Part shown: piece after piece, positions 1 through 13,806 of the stretch | Position numbering within the stretch: position 1 is the first letter of the stretch | How the letters are laid out: every line of letters begins with the position of its first letter | Source of the DNA: Bufo bufo | Taxonomy: Eukaryota; Chordata; Amphibia; Anura; Bufonidae | DNA length: 64,000 nt | Assembly: GCF_905171765.1 (NCBI RefSeq) | Contig: NC_053391.1 | Location: 112,519,409 to 112,583,408 of the forward strand | Direction: 5' to 3' | The notes under the pieces: model-generated | What the model was told of the DNA's origin: nothing | The model's input: only the letters and a program-made list of their open reading frames with translations | Database searches by the model: none | Translations under genes and position numbers: made by a program

Positions 1-2400
1 ATTAGAAAAAGAATGTGTGTCACTATCTAGTATTAACTAATAGCTAAAATTATAAATGACACATTCCCTTTAAGTAAAAGAAAGACATTCAGGTACACAG
101 AACCAACCTAATTTTAACTTTGAGTAAGACTTGGATTGTGTTATTCTCTTTGCTCTCTCTCTCTCTTCAGGGAAATGAAGAATTATTTTCACATTAGATT
201 TGTAATGTAGTCAATGAGACACGAGCTGAATATTCAACAAGGCCCTGGGGGTATACACTCTGTCACAGTGGATAAGGATTACAGTATTGTCAATGCATAC
301 CATTATAACTGTTATGTTTGATGGAAGATTGGATTTCTGTAGTACGATTTCACATTTAACCCTTTTCACCTCTGCCATTCATAAGAAAACTACATTAAAA
401 AATATGGTAAAGGGTCAAACTTTTGAATTTCTTTTTTTATTCAGGCCCAGGCAACAGAGACATTTTAATAATAATTTTTGTTCTGCATGTGTAGCTCATC
501 CGACTGTAAAGATAAATCTATGACATTTGACCTCAGATATCTCTAACAATCAAGATGTTTCCAGTTATCTTTCAAATTATATTTTAGAGATGAGCAAAAT
601 AGTTTGCCATCTGCATGAGTTATGGTGTCATTGGTCCAGCTCTGGTTGATCCCACTCCTTTTCTACTGAGTTGTGAGAATTTGTGCAGGACTCCTTTCTA
701 TAGAGGGACTGCACTGTTAGTAAATAAGGGGGTAAAAACGGGCAAAGTGTCATGGAAAGGATGTGGAGGGGAAATAATCTCTAGAACCTTACTATTGTGA
801 CAAAAACTAGCAGCATAATGGGAGGCTCATTTTGACCCCTTCTCTTCTCTGCACTTTGTTGCTAGGTAAAGAAGACCTGAAGTACAAACTTGTTTCTTGG
901 AAGTGTTTTGCTTGACTTGATTTTTATCATGGAGATGTTTTGCTTGACTAGATTTTCCCCATGCTAATGAACTTTCTACAAAGGATCAAGACAAGACAGC
1001 ATTACCAGCAGTAAGTGATTTGTAGCCAACCATACCAGTAGTAAACAGCATGATGACATGTTGAGGTATTGCACCTTAGAAGTCCAGAGCTAGGATCCTT
1101 TGTCTTTTTTGGTCATCAGAATGGAGTAGTGGTCTGAACTCACACTATCAAATGGCAACTGGCAGATAAGGTTAAAAGGCACACAGGTATCCAGTGACAG
1201 CGATACTGCTTTTTAGGTGCATTTACACATTCAAAAGATGTTGACAAAGATAAGTAATCAATGCTGTGTCGCTAACAGGAAATAAAATTTTATTATTTTC
1301 CTTGTAAGGATAGGACTATGCTGGGCACAGTAACTTGGCATATCTATGTCAGGATTTGTGTGGAATATATTGTCTATCTTTATTATTTCCTTTCCCCCCC
1401 CCTTTTTCTTTGTTTCTTTCCTTTAATATTTGTGTGAACTTGATTCTTTATAAACTGTATGCAATTACTTGATAATAAAGATATATTTTTTAATGATGTT
1501 GCCCAAACACTTGTTTGGCAACAGCTATTCTTTCCAACATTCTACTGCACATGCATAGTCAAGAGTGCATGTACTCTCTATGTCCAGCAGCACCACTGTT
1601 GGTGGCCTTCTCCTGTGAATAAAAAGGATCAGGTGTAAAAATTCAGCAAGAGTGATCCTTCTTTCTTCTGAATCTATTGTGAGAAAGTCAAGAGTCCCCA
1701 TACACTGTATTTAATCAAGTTTACTCTTATTACTCCCCTCACTCCAAATTCACATGTCTTGAAAAATAAACAATGAAGGGATAATTTAATTAGGGCGAGC
1801 AGAGATGTTGAAAACTGTGAGGAATTGATGCAAAAAGTACAGTATATCAGAAAGTTGTGTAAGTCTTCCTTGTACAATGAACACATTTTGCTGAAACTAT
1901 CATTTCCTTTTTATTTTTTATTTTAATCTTCATTTTTGTTCTGCACATCACTGTAAATTAGACTTGTTCATTCCCCATACCTTACTGTACATATAAGCAT
2001 AGAAAATGGTGGTATAGAAATAGTCAGTCCAAAATACTTTCTTCAAAGCTCTTATTTTGGTATACATTTTTAGCTTTAAAGGTTTTCTTCACAAAGTCTC
2101 TGCATCCCAAAACAATAAAATAGTAAATTGCTTCTCTCAGGTTTGTCCTCATAAATTGAAATGTTATTTAATCTTTAGCATGAATAAATAAGAAATACAA
2201 TAATGAAAAAAAAGTTTCTTCTTCTTCCAGTGTAGATACAGTATTAGCTTATTTCTCTGATAACAGTATGTGGGTGAGTTATGATCGCAAATATTTCTCC
2301 TGAGAGTCATATAAAAAATATTCCTATTTTAAAGCTATGCATGATTGCTAGCATTTTTATTGCTCCAGATAAAAAAAAAGACAACTTTGAAAGTGTTGAT
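1..2400. other. A/T-rich non-coding stretch
   Basis: No coding region is recognisable; the open frames are short and have no family features. A single hAT-like terminus (TAGAGATGAGC, starting near 585) has no partner nearby, so it is probably a solo or decayed MITE end. A C/T-rich tract lies near 1392-1410 and AATAAAG near 1480, which resembles a LINE 3' tail, but no LINE coding sequence precedes it. Confidence 0.5.
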
Positions 2401-2791
2401 TAGAGATGAGTGAATTGATTTGTATGAAACAATTTATCTCATCAAACATTGTTCTACACCTGCAAAGCAGTGTCCCTAAAGTTGAGGACGCCCCCCTGCT
2501 ACTTGATTGACATCTCGGCTGGGCCTTACAATCTCATGCCTGTGTTTCTACAATTCGAGGTAGCAGTGCATGATCGGCCGCTGCTGTTGAAGGAGAAGTG
2601 GAACCTCTATGCTTGTGCCACTACACTATGCAGTGGCACAGGTGTTAGATTTTCAGGGATGGCCAAGATGTCTGGCTCTGTCAATCATGTGGCAGGGGGA
2701 GCATTTTCGCCAATGGGGACACCCCATCCAAGGTGTAGAACTCTGCTTGATGATACAAGTTGATTTGTACAAATTGATTTGCTCATCTCTA
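2401..2791. mobile_element. Non-autonomous hAT-type MITE with 8-bp TSD
   Basis: The 391-bp element starts TAGAGATGAG and ends CTCATCTCTA, giving inverted termini that agree, imperfectly, over about 24 bp. It is flanked by a perfect 8-bp direct repeat, gtgttgat, at 2393-2400 and 2792-2799. An 8-bp target duplication is the known signature of hAT transposition. The interior has no transposase, so it would need enzyme in trans. It lies directly upstream of the LINE that starts near 2800. The boundary call is firm because termini and duplication agree; the superfamily call rests on TSD length. Confidence 0.88.
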
Positions 2792-2799
2792 GTGTTGAT

Positions 2800-5700
2800 G
2801 GTGCTTGATTTGGTGGATTGGAAGAGGTTGATGGGTAATGTGATATTCCTTATCAACCATGGAGGGGGTGCTCAGGGGATGGGTATAAGGGTGGGATTGG
2901 CTGTCGTCACTTGCTTTCTAGGTCTTTGTCTCTCTCTTCGAGATGGGGGACTGGGAGGTTACTTACATACTGGCTATGCTACGTATATATTCAATATTCT
3001 ATTCTGGAACGTGAGAGGGTTGGGAGATAGAGTGAAGAGGACGGTGGTACTTGATCTGGTGGCTCGTCATTTGCCGGCAATTGTGGTATTATTAGAAACC
3101 CACGCAACAGTAGATAGGCTGTATACATTGAAAAGAAAATAGGCGTCCTTGGAATATCATGCTTATTTCTCCGCTTATGCAAGAGGGGTTAGTGTATATA
3201 TTCATGGAGGGATGGAATTTCTACCGGTAGATAACATGATTGATAAAGAAGGGAGAATTGTTTTCTTACATGGGTTTTGGAAAGGGCAGGAGATTATATT
3301 GGCGTTTATTTATATCCCTCCACCATATAAGTCAACTGTCTTTTCCCTACTATCGAAATACCTTGCTACAAAACAAATCTATGCCCATTATTAGTAGCCG
3401 GAGATTTTAATGCCGTTCCTGACCCTGAGTTGGATTGCTTCTCTGTCTCTCCTGGGCGGGGTCGGTCTGGATCTCCTCTGAGTAGTATTTGCCGGGAGCT
3501 GGCGCTGGTTGATATCTGGCGCCACCTCTATGGCAATAAAAAAAATTACTCCTGCTTTAGCCAGTCTTACGGGTCAATGTCCCGTATTGATTTGGCTTTT
3601 GCAAGCCGTGATCTGAGTCATCAGATCGTGAGAATGAAGTATGAACCTCATGGAATCTCGGACCACTCCCCAGTCCTGATTCTCGTTCAGAGAGATAGAC
3701 CCATCACCACCAGGTAAAACCTTCAAATTGAACCCGCACTGGTTGGATGTGATAGGAGAGCAAGGCCAGATTGACCAGGATATACAGGAATTCTGGGGCT
3801 TCAATGTAGGCTCGCCACATATTCATTATGTGTGGGATGCATTGAAGGCCCATATAAGGGGTTTATACTTTACTAAGATCAAACGTTATAGATTTGAACT
3901 CCGTCAAAGGGAACAACAGCTGACAGAGACAATTAGGAGATTACAAGGTGTATTAGTTACTCACCATAATGAGGAATATATAACTTAATTAAAAGAGGCT
4001 AACTTACAGCTTAAGATACTTTTATACAGTAAGGCTCAACATAAGCTTCTTTTCCAAGGCCAAAATCGCTTCTGTGAATCGGGTAAAACAGGTAAGTTTT
4101 TGGCACGGTTAGTTTCTAATCAAAGAGAGGCTACTACTATAAGTGAGATTAGGAATTCAAAAAGCCAATAGGGTGACGTCCCCGGAGATGATTAGGGAGG
4201 AATTTGTGAAATATTACTCTGCGCTTTATCAGCCTGACCCTACGCCTGGATGGTCTGATGTGGAGCAATACTTACAACAACTGGGGCTTCCCCAGTTAGA
4301 TGTAAAGGATAAGGAAATGTTGGATCGTCCTATTGGGTTGGAGAAGTTGAGTTTGATACTCCCATTTCTGAAATATGATTCATCCCCTGGTCGTGACGGT
4401 TTGCCGTTTGAACTTTATATGTACCATGCTGAATCCCTCCTTCCAATCTTTTTGCGGGTCTTCAAAGAATCCTGTATATCTGGTTCTTTGCCTCCATCAT
4501 TCAGAGAGGCAGTGATTATCTTGGTGTTGAAAAAGGATAAAGATAGATGCGATATGGGGTCTTATAGACCCATATCGCTCTTAAATACAGATTACAAAAT
4601 TTTAGCAAAAATTTTGGTGAATCGCTTGAAAAGAGTCATTGCCTCTCTAGTACATCCCAATCAGACGGTATTCATCCCGGGCCGGCAAATACAGATGAGT
4701 CTCTATAGGGTGTATTTGAACCTTTCTGTTGGGGGTAGCATGGACCACTCCATCCTGTCTTTAGATGCCGCAAAGGCGTTTGACAGGATGGAGTGGTCCT
4801 TTCTGTAGTCCACTTTGGCTCATTTTGGTTTGGGGACGGTATTTATAGAAATGACCCAAATGTTATATGAACAGCCGTTAGCACGTATCAGTATTAATGG
4901 TATTGGCTCTTCTCCCATTATGATGCGGCGGGGGATGATACAGGGATGTCCTCTCTCTCCCCTTCTCTTTGCTTTATTTATTGAACCACTGGCCTGTAAG
5001 ATCCGATCAGATAACTGCATAGGTGGCTTTGGGGTGGCAGGAGTCAGAGATAAAATAAGTCTATATGCCGATGATGTTATTTCGTTTTTGGACCAGGGAT
5101 GGAAAATCCTTCCCCATGTGATGGCAGTAATAGAGGACTTTGGTAAATTATCGGGTTATCTGATTAATTGGACCAAGTCATCGCTTCTTCCGCTGAACCG
5201 CAGGGCCGTAGATGAGGGGAGTGGAGTCCGGGTCCTCGCCCCGAATGAAACCTTGGACTACTCGGGGGTGAAGATTGGGGTTACCATAAACTGGTTTTAT
5301 GAGCTTAATTTGGCCCCGGTGTTGAATAAAGTTAAGTCTAAAATATGCGCTTGGCAGAAACTGATATTGGCTCAGACGGATCGAATAGCCCTGGTCAAAA
5401 TGATTATTCTGCCTATTGTGATGTACCCGATGTGTGCCTCCCCTGTTTTGATCGATGATATTTTCTTTTACAGATTGCAGTCGCTTATTAACGATCTAAT
5501 ATGGGGGAGGAAGAGGGTGAGGATTAAACAGAGGTATCTATGGCTGTCACATTCAGATGGTGGATTAGCACTTCCTTTTTTTCAAGGTTATTATTTATGT
5601 GCACAGGTTCAACGTTGTTGTAAATTTAAAGAGGGCATATTAGCACAATATTTGTCACACGTTATGGAAAAACCAATTGATAATATTTTTATATGTTTGG

Positions 5701-6961
5701 AATCGGGGTATTTGGGAGAGAGGAAGTCCCTTTTAATCCCTTGGACTCTACAGAGGGTTTGGAATAAGCTTAAGAGGATTCTGAAAGTCTCCTACCCTTT
5801 TGCTTTTACCCCTCTGTGGGAGAATAGGAATATGGTGGAATTCTTCAAAATCACAGATTATGAATATTGGATACGTAGGGGGGTGGTTAATGTGTGTCAC
5901 CTTTTTGCTTTTGGACACTTTAAACCTTTTTCGGAATATAAACTAGCAGCTAGTACATTATTAGATCTGTTTATGTATGCACGTTTAAAACACGTATACA
6001 AGGTTTCTAGGAACAATGGGTATATTTTTCCACAGGAGAATGTATTTTTTGACTATTGTTATGCCCAGATAGATCAGAGGATTAAGATAGCCAGTCTATA
6101 TAGTAAACTTCGAACGGCACTGGCAACTGTAACTCTATTTAAAAGCCCAAATAAATGGGAGCAGGAGCTGCATTGCCAACCATTACAATTGTCTAGTATT
6201 TATAAGAATGTAAAAAAGGCCTCAATCTCTAATGCTCACAGGTTAATACAATTCAAGATCTTGCATCGGTTGTACTATACCCCAAAAACCCAATTAAAAT
6301 TCCCCCAAAATAAAGGCCGAGACTGTGGCTGTCCTAAATGTGGCTATGTGAACGCGGATTTTGGGCACTTACTCTGGGAATGTAGCAAAATAAAAAGGTA
6401 TTGGGAACAGATCTTTGTAGCTCTACAAAAGGAGTCTTCTTCGACATATAGCCCTGGGATGCAGGCAGTGATATTGGGATATTACGCTTTAGATATGGAA
6501 GTCCCGGCTCGGGTCAGACAGATTTGGATGAGGGGTCTGATGGTGGCAAAAGTTATGCTAGTCAAATATTGGGGGTCTGTCTCCCCACCCTCGATAAATG
6601 AATGGATTCTGTACCTCCAACAATTAAAACTCTATGAGGATATGGGAAGGAAACAGAGAGCGGCACGTGTGACCGCTCAGACATAGTGACCAGTGTAGTT
6701 ATGTCTGCATGTATCAGAGATGCAGTGACGACAGCCAATTGGGGGGGGGGGGGTTGGGGTGGGAGGATATAGGTCTATTTTATATACTATTGGTGAATTT
6801 ACAGTCATATTTATAATCTGTGCAGGATTTTGTGTTATGTGATAGGGTAGTTTGCTACTGTCTTATAGTAACTTCCCTGTGTTGGCTGTTTTATCGATTA
6901 CAATATGTGCTCTATTGTATAAAGAAGAAAATGAAATAAAATGGATATTTAAAAAAAAAAT
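2800..6961 (+). mobile_element. L1-clade LINE, 5' truncated, plus strand
   Basis: This non-LTR retrotransposon copy contains a decayed ORF2 (about 2992-6686), a 3' UTR and an A-rich tail ending near 6961. No ORF1 is visible, so the copy is probably 5' truncated, as most LINE copies are. The 3' UTR carries a 13-G run at 6741-6753, comparable to the G-rich tract of vertebrate L1 3' UTRs, and ends with AAATAAAATGG followed by ten or so A residues. The exact 5' end is uncertain because the hAT MITE abuts it. A target duplication was not identified. Confidence 0.85.
2992..6686 (+). pseudogene. L1 ORF2 (endonuclease-reverse transcriptase), broken
   Basis: The family protein nicks target DNA and reverse-transcribes its own RNA there. 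The APE-type endonuclease comes first: FNILFWNVRGLGD, LLETH, GDFNAVPD (near 3400), SRIDLAF and SDHSPV. The reverse transcriptase follows with SYRPISLLNTDYKILAK, a PLSPLLFALFIEPL block and YADDV (near 5063). A C-terminal knuckle near 6320-6380 has the pattern CxxC-x8-H-x4-C. Lesions are in-frame stops near 3140, 3986 and 4806, and frame changes near 3390 and 3718. From 4815 to 6686 the frame is open for 623 codons, which suggests moderate age. The 'LLETH' form and the IEPL block fit amphibian L1 families; this copy cannot encode a full protein. Confidence 0.88.
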
Positions 6962-8325
6962 GTGTGAAGAAGCACCAGAGAGATTTTGTTTTTTGTTTGA
7001 GGTTCAGGATACTATTAAAATGTTCTGTAATCCTGGTTCTAAGAGAGGTGTATGCAATATATATTGTATACTGCAATGTGTGCATTCTATAATATAAACC
7101 ACGTGAGTAGTACTGCCATTAATACATGAAGTGATGATATGGGAATAATTGTTGAAGATGGCTGTGACTTCTTTAACAAACTGGCAGGCTTTACTTGTAC
7201 TTTGGCGACATTTATAAAAACTACTTGAGAGCCAATTCTGAAGTCTAGGTAAATGAAAAATATAAATACAGGGTACCTAAAATGTTGCCTAGAGTAAAAC
7301 CACATTGACATTCGTTTATACAATTAGGGCTTCCTTTTATATAGGTAAGTAACGCTTGATAAAGTACACAATTTGGCTACATTCAAGGGAATACTAAGTA
7401 GTAAAGGAGATTGGAGAATTGATAATATCTTGGATTCTACAGTAGATTGAAGTAACAGCTGAGACCTATTTACATCTATCAAGCATCCAAGAGTTATAAT
7501 GATGATCAGTCAACTAAGAATCAATGTTGTGTTTCTCTTTTAGAAAATCAGCAGTGTATGAACAGGCCAGCAAGGTAAAAGTATATCAAAATGATATGGA
7601 TGGTATGGGAGGGGTAGCAGCTGTCTTCACATAATGATAAATCATATTTAGATGCAGATAGTTTATGATATAACTTGGTTACCACCAAATCTCCAATAGA
7701 ATCTTTAATTAAAATTAGGTCTTAAAAAGACATCAGTACAGGGTGACCACAAAAACAGTAGATATTGAATATAATGTTATTGGAATATTCTTAAACATTA
7801 GTGGCTGCAGTTGCATCAATTCATAAAGTTTAATGTGGTATCGGTTGGTATTAGAGATGAACAAACTTTTCTAAAATTCGATTAGGAAGCCTCATTGAAT
7901 TTCACCAAGAAATGCTCTTTGTTCTGAATTAATTTGTCACAAAGCTCTTTAAATAACCTATATCGCAGCCTGCAGAGAGAGTGTATGTCAGTGTAAATCA
8001 TTATGCATTGCAGTAACATGCATAGCATCAGTGCGCCAGTATGACACTGAGGTCTCATACAGTATATGGACGTGTGCATTGTCGTGCAGGCCACCAATAG
8101 CCCTAGCTAAACAAAAAAACAGCATACTGCAACCTTTAATAAAGGCAAAGAAACACTGGGTGCAGCTGCAAGACCTGTGTCCCAATGACTTTTTCTTATC
8201 CACTACTAATAAAGTAGTGAAGAGAAAAACAAAAAACAAAGATCCTTTAATCCATGTTGTAGCAGTGCAAACACATGCTTTTGAGTCACTTCTGTTAGCT
8301 GTAGAATGACTGTGCGTCACTATTA
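6962..8325. other. Non-coding stretch with a possible hAT terminus
   Basis: There are no recognisable genes. A TAGAGATGAACAAAC motif near 7853 resembles the hAT terminus seen at 2401 and 36970, but no matching right end was found. Short open frames between 7882 and 8344 on both strands have no family features. Confidence 0.45.
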
Positions 8326-8493
8326 GGCTCAGTTCACATTCCACTTATTTGATCACTTCTGGGTCAAAAACACAGAACAGGTGCAGATCTTTTTTGATGC
8401 CTTATCTGAGAGTTGAATTGGTTCCTTATTTTGGCTCACTATACAGTAACTACTGGAATTAACTGACCAAATAACTGAAGTGTGAAGTCAGCC
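8326..8493. mobile_element. Small TWA-flanked MITE (TTA duplication)
   Basis: The 168-bp element has imperfect inverted termini (GGCTCAGTTCACATTCC at the left; the right end is the complement-like GAAGTGTGAAGTCAGCC). TTA lies immediately outside both ends (8323-8325 and 8494-8496). A three-base TWA duplication is typical of PIF/Harbinger elements; that superfamily name is an inference from the duplication. A diverged relative starts at 44477. Confidence 0.65.
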
Positions 8494-8555
8494 TTACAGG
8501 TCAATTTTACCGTCAGGTATAATGTACTTAACAGTGTATGGGCCTAAGATTCTAA

Positions 8556-8732
8556 GATTCTAATATAGTGGGAAAGAGTTGTCTCATTTAAAAGTTTGTG
8601 AGGTGTCCACATTGATAGATAACCTTTTCAGTTAGCCACTGATTCTACTATAGTGGGAAAGAGCTGTCTCATTTTAAACTGTCTGCTGTTTCCACATAGA
8701 TTGATAGATAACCTATTTTATTAGCCACTGAT
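8556..8732 (+). repeat. Imperfect tandem dimer, about 85-92 bp
   Basis: Two adjacent units begin GATTCTA.TATAGTGGGAAAG and end ACC....TTAGCCACTGAT (8556-8640 and 8641-8732). They share most positions with a few small indels. No function is apparent; it looks like a local duplication. Confidence 0.75.
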
Positions 8733-9188
8733 GCAAGTAGTGACCATATGAGTGGGGAGGGTGTCAGTGTAAGGTATGTCAAAAATAGGCACCCCATAAA
8801 AACTAAACTAATACACATTACATGTCCAGCTTTAACAATCCAGAAGTATAGCTGTGGTAATAAGAAAGTTAAACTCATGACAATTCTACTGAATCACCAT
8901 TAGATGGCAGCAGAGTGATTAAAGCCTGAATGACATAGTACTGCAAATAGAAGGAGGGAACTTAAAACACAGACCTTTTGTTCCTGGCTGGACATAATAT
9001 ACTGTTACTATCCTGTCTACCAGACTGAAGGTTATGGTTTGTCATTGCAGGTAAGAGAACACACATTAAGGGCAATATATGTATATACATTATAGTAAAG
9101 GAGGTGGGGGGGAGTAGTAGTGTTCGTGAAATGGAATATCTTTTCCAATTTTTTGAAGTAGCTAGTGAGAACGTGAGTCATAGATAAG

Positions 9189-12100
9189 TTAAGGCATGTT
9201 GTCTTGAGCAATCCGGGGACTCTGCATCTGATTCCAGAGGCAACTGGAACAGAACTTTTGATACCTATCTCTGGTTCTGTTATTCATGCTCAATATGTCT
9301 TCAATTTGGCAAATTTGATTGACCTTTTGTATCCATTCTTGATGCGTAGGTGGGTCTTTACCCAGCCAATGCAGAGGGATAAGAGATTTAGCAGCTGCTA
9401 TCAAATGAGTGACCAGATTATTTTTTGACGGCAGATAGAACTCACTTTGTCTTGCTATGGTAATGTATTCTATTTTGAGAGTAAAGGAAGGTGAACATAT
9501 TTTCTTGATGGTCTGCTCGACCTGGCTCCTGAAAGTGGCAACGCACGGGCAGTTAAACCAAATGTGGGAGAGGGAGACAACCTGTGCCTCACATCGCCAG
9601 CAGTTCCTGTATTAGGATAGGTTATGTGCAAATAGAAACTCCAGGGTTATATACCATTGGGTCAGCAACTTATAGTGGTTCTCCTGAAGTCTTACACACT
9701 TGGAGAAACCATGTGACTCTTTTAGGATTGCCTTTACTTCTTCGTCTTTGAGTGTTATATTTAACTCCCTCTCCCAGGAGGTAATGAAGAGTGGGTCTGG
9801 AAAGAGTCAGAGGAGATAGAAATAAGGAGTATAGTTTCCCTATTTTTCTTTGGGTTAGATGACCCGTAGATAATTTAGTTTCGAAAGCAGTAAGTGGTCT
9901 ATTGAAGGAGAATGTCTGAATGAATCTCTCTGCTACTCTCTGGAAATGCACTAAGTAAAGAGTGTTTATAGATGTGGTTTGCAGTATATCTTGCAACTCC
10001 TGCTCAGCGATAGTGGTGTTTTTGAGCTTCTCCCAAAACTCTGAATATGGTGAGTCGATATTAGTGATGCCTCTGGGTAGCAGATTTGAAGAAAGGAGTG
10101 AGGAAGGAAACGGTACTAAAGTGTTTTTTAGGGATAGCCAGACCTTACATGTGCCTTTCAGCAATGGGTCTGAGATCTCCCTTCACCAGCCACCAGAGGG
10201 TTTTTATTAGTGAGGAGTATTGTGCTATGGTGTCTAAAGCCAGTTGCTTACTGGGTTTTAATAGTTTCAGCCATCTATTGAGGTGTATGGCTTTATAGTA
10301 TGATGCCATATTTGGTAGGCCCATGCCTCCGCCCTCTAGTTTTTTCATGAGCAGAGTGTATGGCAGTCTGGGTCTGTGCCCTTTCCTTAAGAATTTTGAG
10401 AAGAGGGACCTGATCGAGCTAAAGAAGCTTACTGGTAAGTGAGTTAGTATCATTGAGAGCGTAAATAGTATTTTTGGTACGATGTATGTTGTAAGTAGGT
10501 TCTTACTCCCCATCATGAGATAAAGGGTAAACCATAATCATGTAGGAGCTTTTTGATCTCTAACAAAAGTGGGGAGAAATTTAGATTGTATAGTTCTGAT
10601 AGCTTGCTCGGTAGTTGGATGCCTAGGTATTTCAAATAGGTGGGGACCTATGGAAAGCGGGACAGTGTTTTTGCGAGAGAAATCACTTTTGGGGAGAAGG
10701 TGATGTTGAGGATCTCTGATTTTAACATGTTTACAAAAAAATTTGACAAAAGGCCATATTCATCCAGTATTTTTGTGAGGAGTGGTAGTTTTGAGGTTGG
10801 GTTTAAGAGCAAGAATAATAAGTCATCCGCAAAGGCTCCACATTTGATTTGTAGGTGACCTATAGTGAAACCATTGATGGAAGGGTTTTGTCTGATGTTC
10901 TGAAGGAGGGTATCTACCACCAAAATGAATATGGAGGGGGATAGGGGGCAACCATGCCTCGTCCCATTTGTAATTTTGAATGGAGGGGATAGTGTACCAT
11001 TTATTTTTATCTGGGCTGACTGTTGTGCATAAAGTGTTAGTATAGCTGTGATAAATTCAGGGGGAAAGTTTAACTTACGTAGTGTGGCTTTCATGAAAGC
11101 CCAATTCACTCGATCAAATGCTTTCTCCGCATCCATTCCCAACAATGCCAGTGGTAATTTACATTTGTGCGCTATATGTATGGCGTGTAGCAATTTGCAT
11201 GAGTTATCCCTACCTTCTCTACCTTTGACAAACCCTGCTTGCTCACTACCGATGAGTCGTGTGAGAAGGGGACTAATACGAATAGCTATCAGTTGGGCCC
11301 ATACTTTCAAATCTAGATTTAGTAGGGAGATGGGGCGATAATTTCCACAAGACTGCGGGTCTTTTCCAGTTTTGTGTATCAGTGTGATGTGCGCCTCTTG
11401 CGTTTGAGGATATAACCTTCCCCTCTGGAGTAGAAAGTTGCGTAGTGAGACTGAGTGCTGTGTCAATATACATCTTCAAACTTTCTGTAGTAGAGAAGTG
11501 GAAGGCCATCTGGTCTAGGGCTGTTCCCATAAGGAAAGCTGCTTAGGATAGCTTTCAGTTCAGTTATTGTGACTGGGGCCAAGAGGCCAACTGCCTCAGT
11601 TTCAGAGATAGTGGGAAGGTTCAAAGCATCCAATAAGTTCTGGATATTTGTTGCGAGAGATGGGGTTGGGTTGGTCTGGAGATTGGAGTGAAAAGCTCAT
11701 GTCGTTTTTTTAGGAGTCTCCCAAGTTCTCTGGAAGATATGTGAGATTTGGATGTGGAGGAGTCAACAGTTGGGTCAAGTGTGACATTTAGGTCTCTACC
11801 TAGGATGACCGTGCCTTCTGCAAAAAGTTTGACTGTGTCTAGGGCTTTAATTAGTCAGGCTACTTGCCCTAAATTAGGGGCATAGAAGTTGGCCAATGTG
11901 TACCTTTGTGATCCTATTTCCCCTTTTACTAGGAGCAGTCTTCCTTCAGTATCTGCATATTGTTTTATTATTGTAAAAGGGATTGAATTGTAGATAGTAA
12001 TTGCTACCCCTCTGGAGGCCTATGAGGTGCTACAACTATTGTGTGAATGGTGAATTAGGCATCTTCGGGATACGCTTCATCTTAAAGTGCGTTTCTTGTA

Positions 12101-12190
12101 GAAAGAGAATGTGTGACTTCATTTTTTGGAGTAGTAAAAGGATGTGACTTCTTTTATTGGAAGAATTGAGACCTTTCACGTTGAGTGTGG
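9189..12190 (-). pseudogene. L1 ORF2, broken, minus strand
   Basis: The endonuclease start is at about 12190, with LNVKGLN and FLQETH. Reverse transcriptase is clearest at 11466-10648: NYRPISLLNLDLKVWAQ, DAEKAFDRVNW, GCPLSPSIF and FADDLLFLL. It continues through 10516-9670 (SFLRKGHRPRLPY-type thumb region) to a CWRC-containing C terminus and a stop at 9189. Frame changes lie near 11500, 10580 and 9660, with several stops in the endonuclease part (11.5-12.1 kb). The known activity would be target-primed reverse transcription; this copy is dead. Confidence 0.85.
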
Positions 12191-13806
12191 TAGTATTGCA
12201 ATCCATTTATGCCAGAGAATGGAAGAAAGAAAGGCTCTGAAAAGAAAAAGGATGAGAGAAGGAAAAGGGGGAAGAGATGTAAAATATAAGGGAGAGAGTG
12301 TGCTAAGGGAGTCTTTGTCAGGTGGTTGTATATATTAGTTGGGGGGGAAGTGGGTTTGTGTTGTGAGAAACACCATAAGCCGGCCAGTTACACTGTTATG
12401 TGAGCTGGCACAGGGTGGCTTTGATAGTGATGGGGGGTATGTGTATAAGAGCAAAAACAGGAACTGTCCCGACTAACAGTATACAAGAATTGTCAAATAG
12501 TAAACAGGCATTATGTCAAATCTTATACATTTCATTGGACAATCGGACCAAACATCATATCATCCGAGGGCCCAACAAGAAGGGGGGGGGTGGAGGGAAT
12601 GAGGCAGCAAGGAGGAAGACTGGGTTTCTCCAAGCTTGATTTTTGCATAGTATTCCCCAAAGTGCGTTGAGCCATGCTTAGGTGATCCAGGTGGAAAAAC
12701 ATATATTCCCGTGCATGTGACACCATTGCGGGGGGGGGGGGGGGGGGTTAATATTCAGGGAGACCTTTATAGTAGTGTTGTAGAGGCAGAAAAAGGGGGA
12801 CCCCACATCTCCAAGCGAAATCCAAGGACCAAAAACTCACTGTAAAAAGTGGCCTAAACGGGTGAAAAATGCTCCAAACCCATACACTGTAACCGGGGGA
12901 GCAATTCCTCCGCATGCGGTCTGCAGACGACGGCACTCCCCAGCAAAAAATGAGTACAATGGAGGATGCCGGTGCGGACCGCATGCACCACAAGAACATC
13001 TTACACAAAATAATACATTGTGCAGATGAAAAAATATACATACACAATTCACTGCAAAAAATGCACCAAAATGATACACAACTGACAATACTAGCCAATT
13101 CCTCAGGCCGATGTTAAAAGCTGAGAACTTTGCCAATATCTTCCAGTCAGGAACATATCGGAGCCCCTCATGCACCACGTCACGGTGTCATGCACCACGT
13201 CACGCATGGGGTCCTACCACTAAACTGCCCGTGGTGTGGGAACAGGGTCTGAACAGTGCAATTAACTCACAGCCAGGCTCTCACATGCCTCCATAGTGGT
13301 ATCACAAATGCATTGTGAGGTAAAATAAAGCTGTGAGCCACACCCAAGGAAATCCAAGGACCCATGCAACTCCTCTGACCTCCCTCCACCGGCAACAGCA
13401 TATCTATTGGGTTGTCAATGCTCGTGAAATGTTCATTCCTAGGTCTTCTATAAGGGGGGTAGGGAAATTTGGGAGAGACTGGGGGGGGGGGTAGAATGCA
13501 GTGGGGTAAAGGGGAGGGGGGGGAGAAAAGGTGGAAGTTTGGCCCTCGAACAATGCAACTAATCTGTTGTATAGATATAAGCCCAAAGATCAAGGCTGAT
13601 TAGACCCATTTTCTGGGTTACTATTGCATTAACAAACAGATACATAACATTATGGCTAAGAGAGTTACTATAAAGCATCAGGTATATTAAGAGGTCTATA
13701 AGCATGAATTCTGACAATAAACTGAAGGAAACGCAAGCATAACATCACTGGACCTCAACTTGGTTTAGGTGAGATGTGATTCCTCGTGCATGGGTAATGT
13801 CCTCTT
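12191..13806 (-). other. L1 inter-ORF region rich in G runs
   Basis: Between the ORF1 and ORF2 remnants lies 1.6 kb without coding signal. On the plus strand it holds homopurine tracts and G runs, the longest being 18 G at 12730-12747, with others near 12583 and 13480 and 13515. A direct repeat of a TCATGCACCACGTCACG unit occurs at about 13168 and 13188. The spacing between ORFs is long for an L1, so a second insertion may be hidden here; no TSD was found to prove it. Confidence 0.4.

Noticed and set aside
8031..8344. Overlapping open frames of 92 and 118 codons on opposite strands
   Set aside because: No family features, and their overlap on both strands argues against coding.
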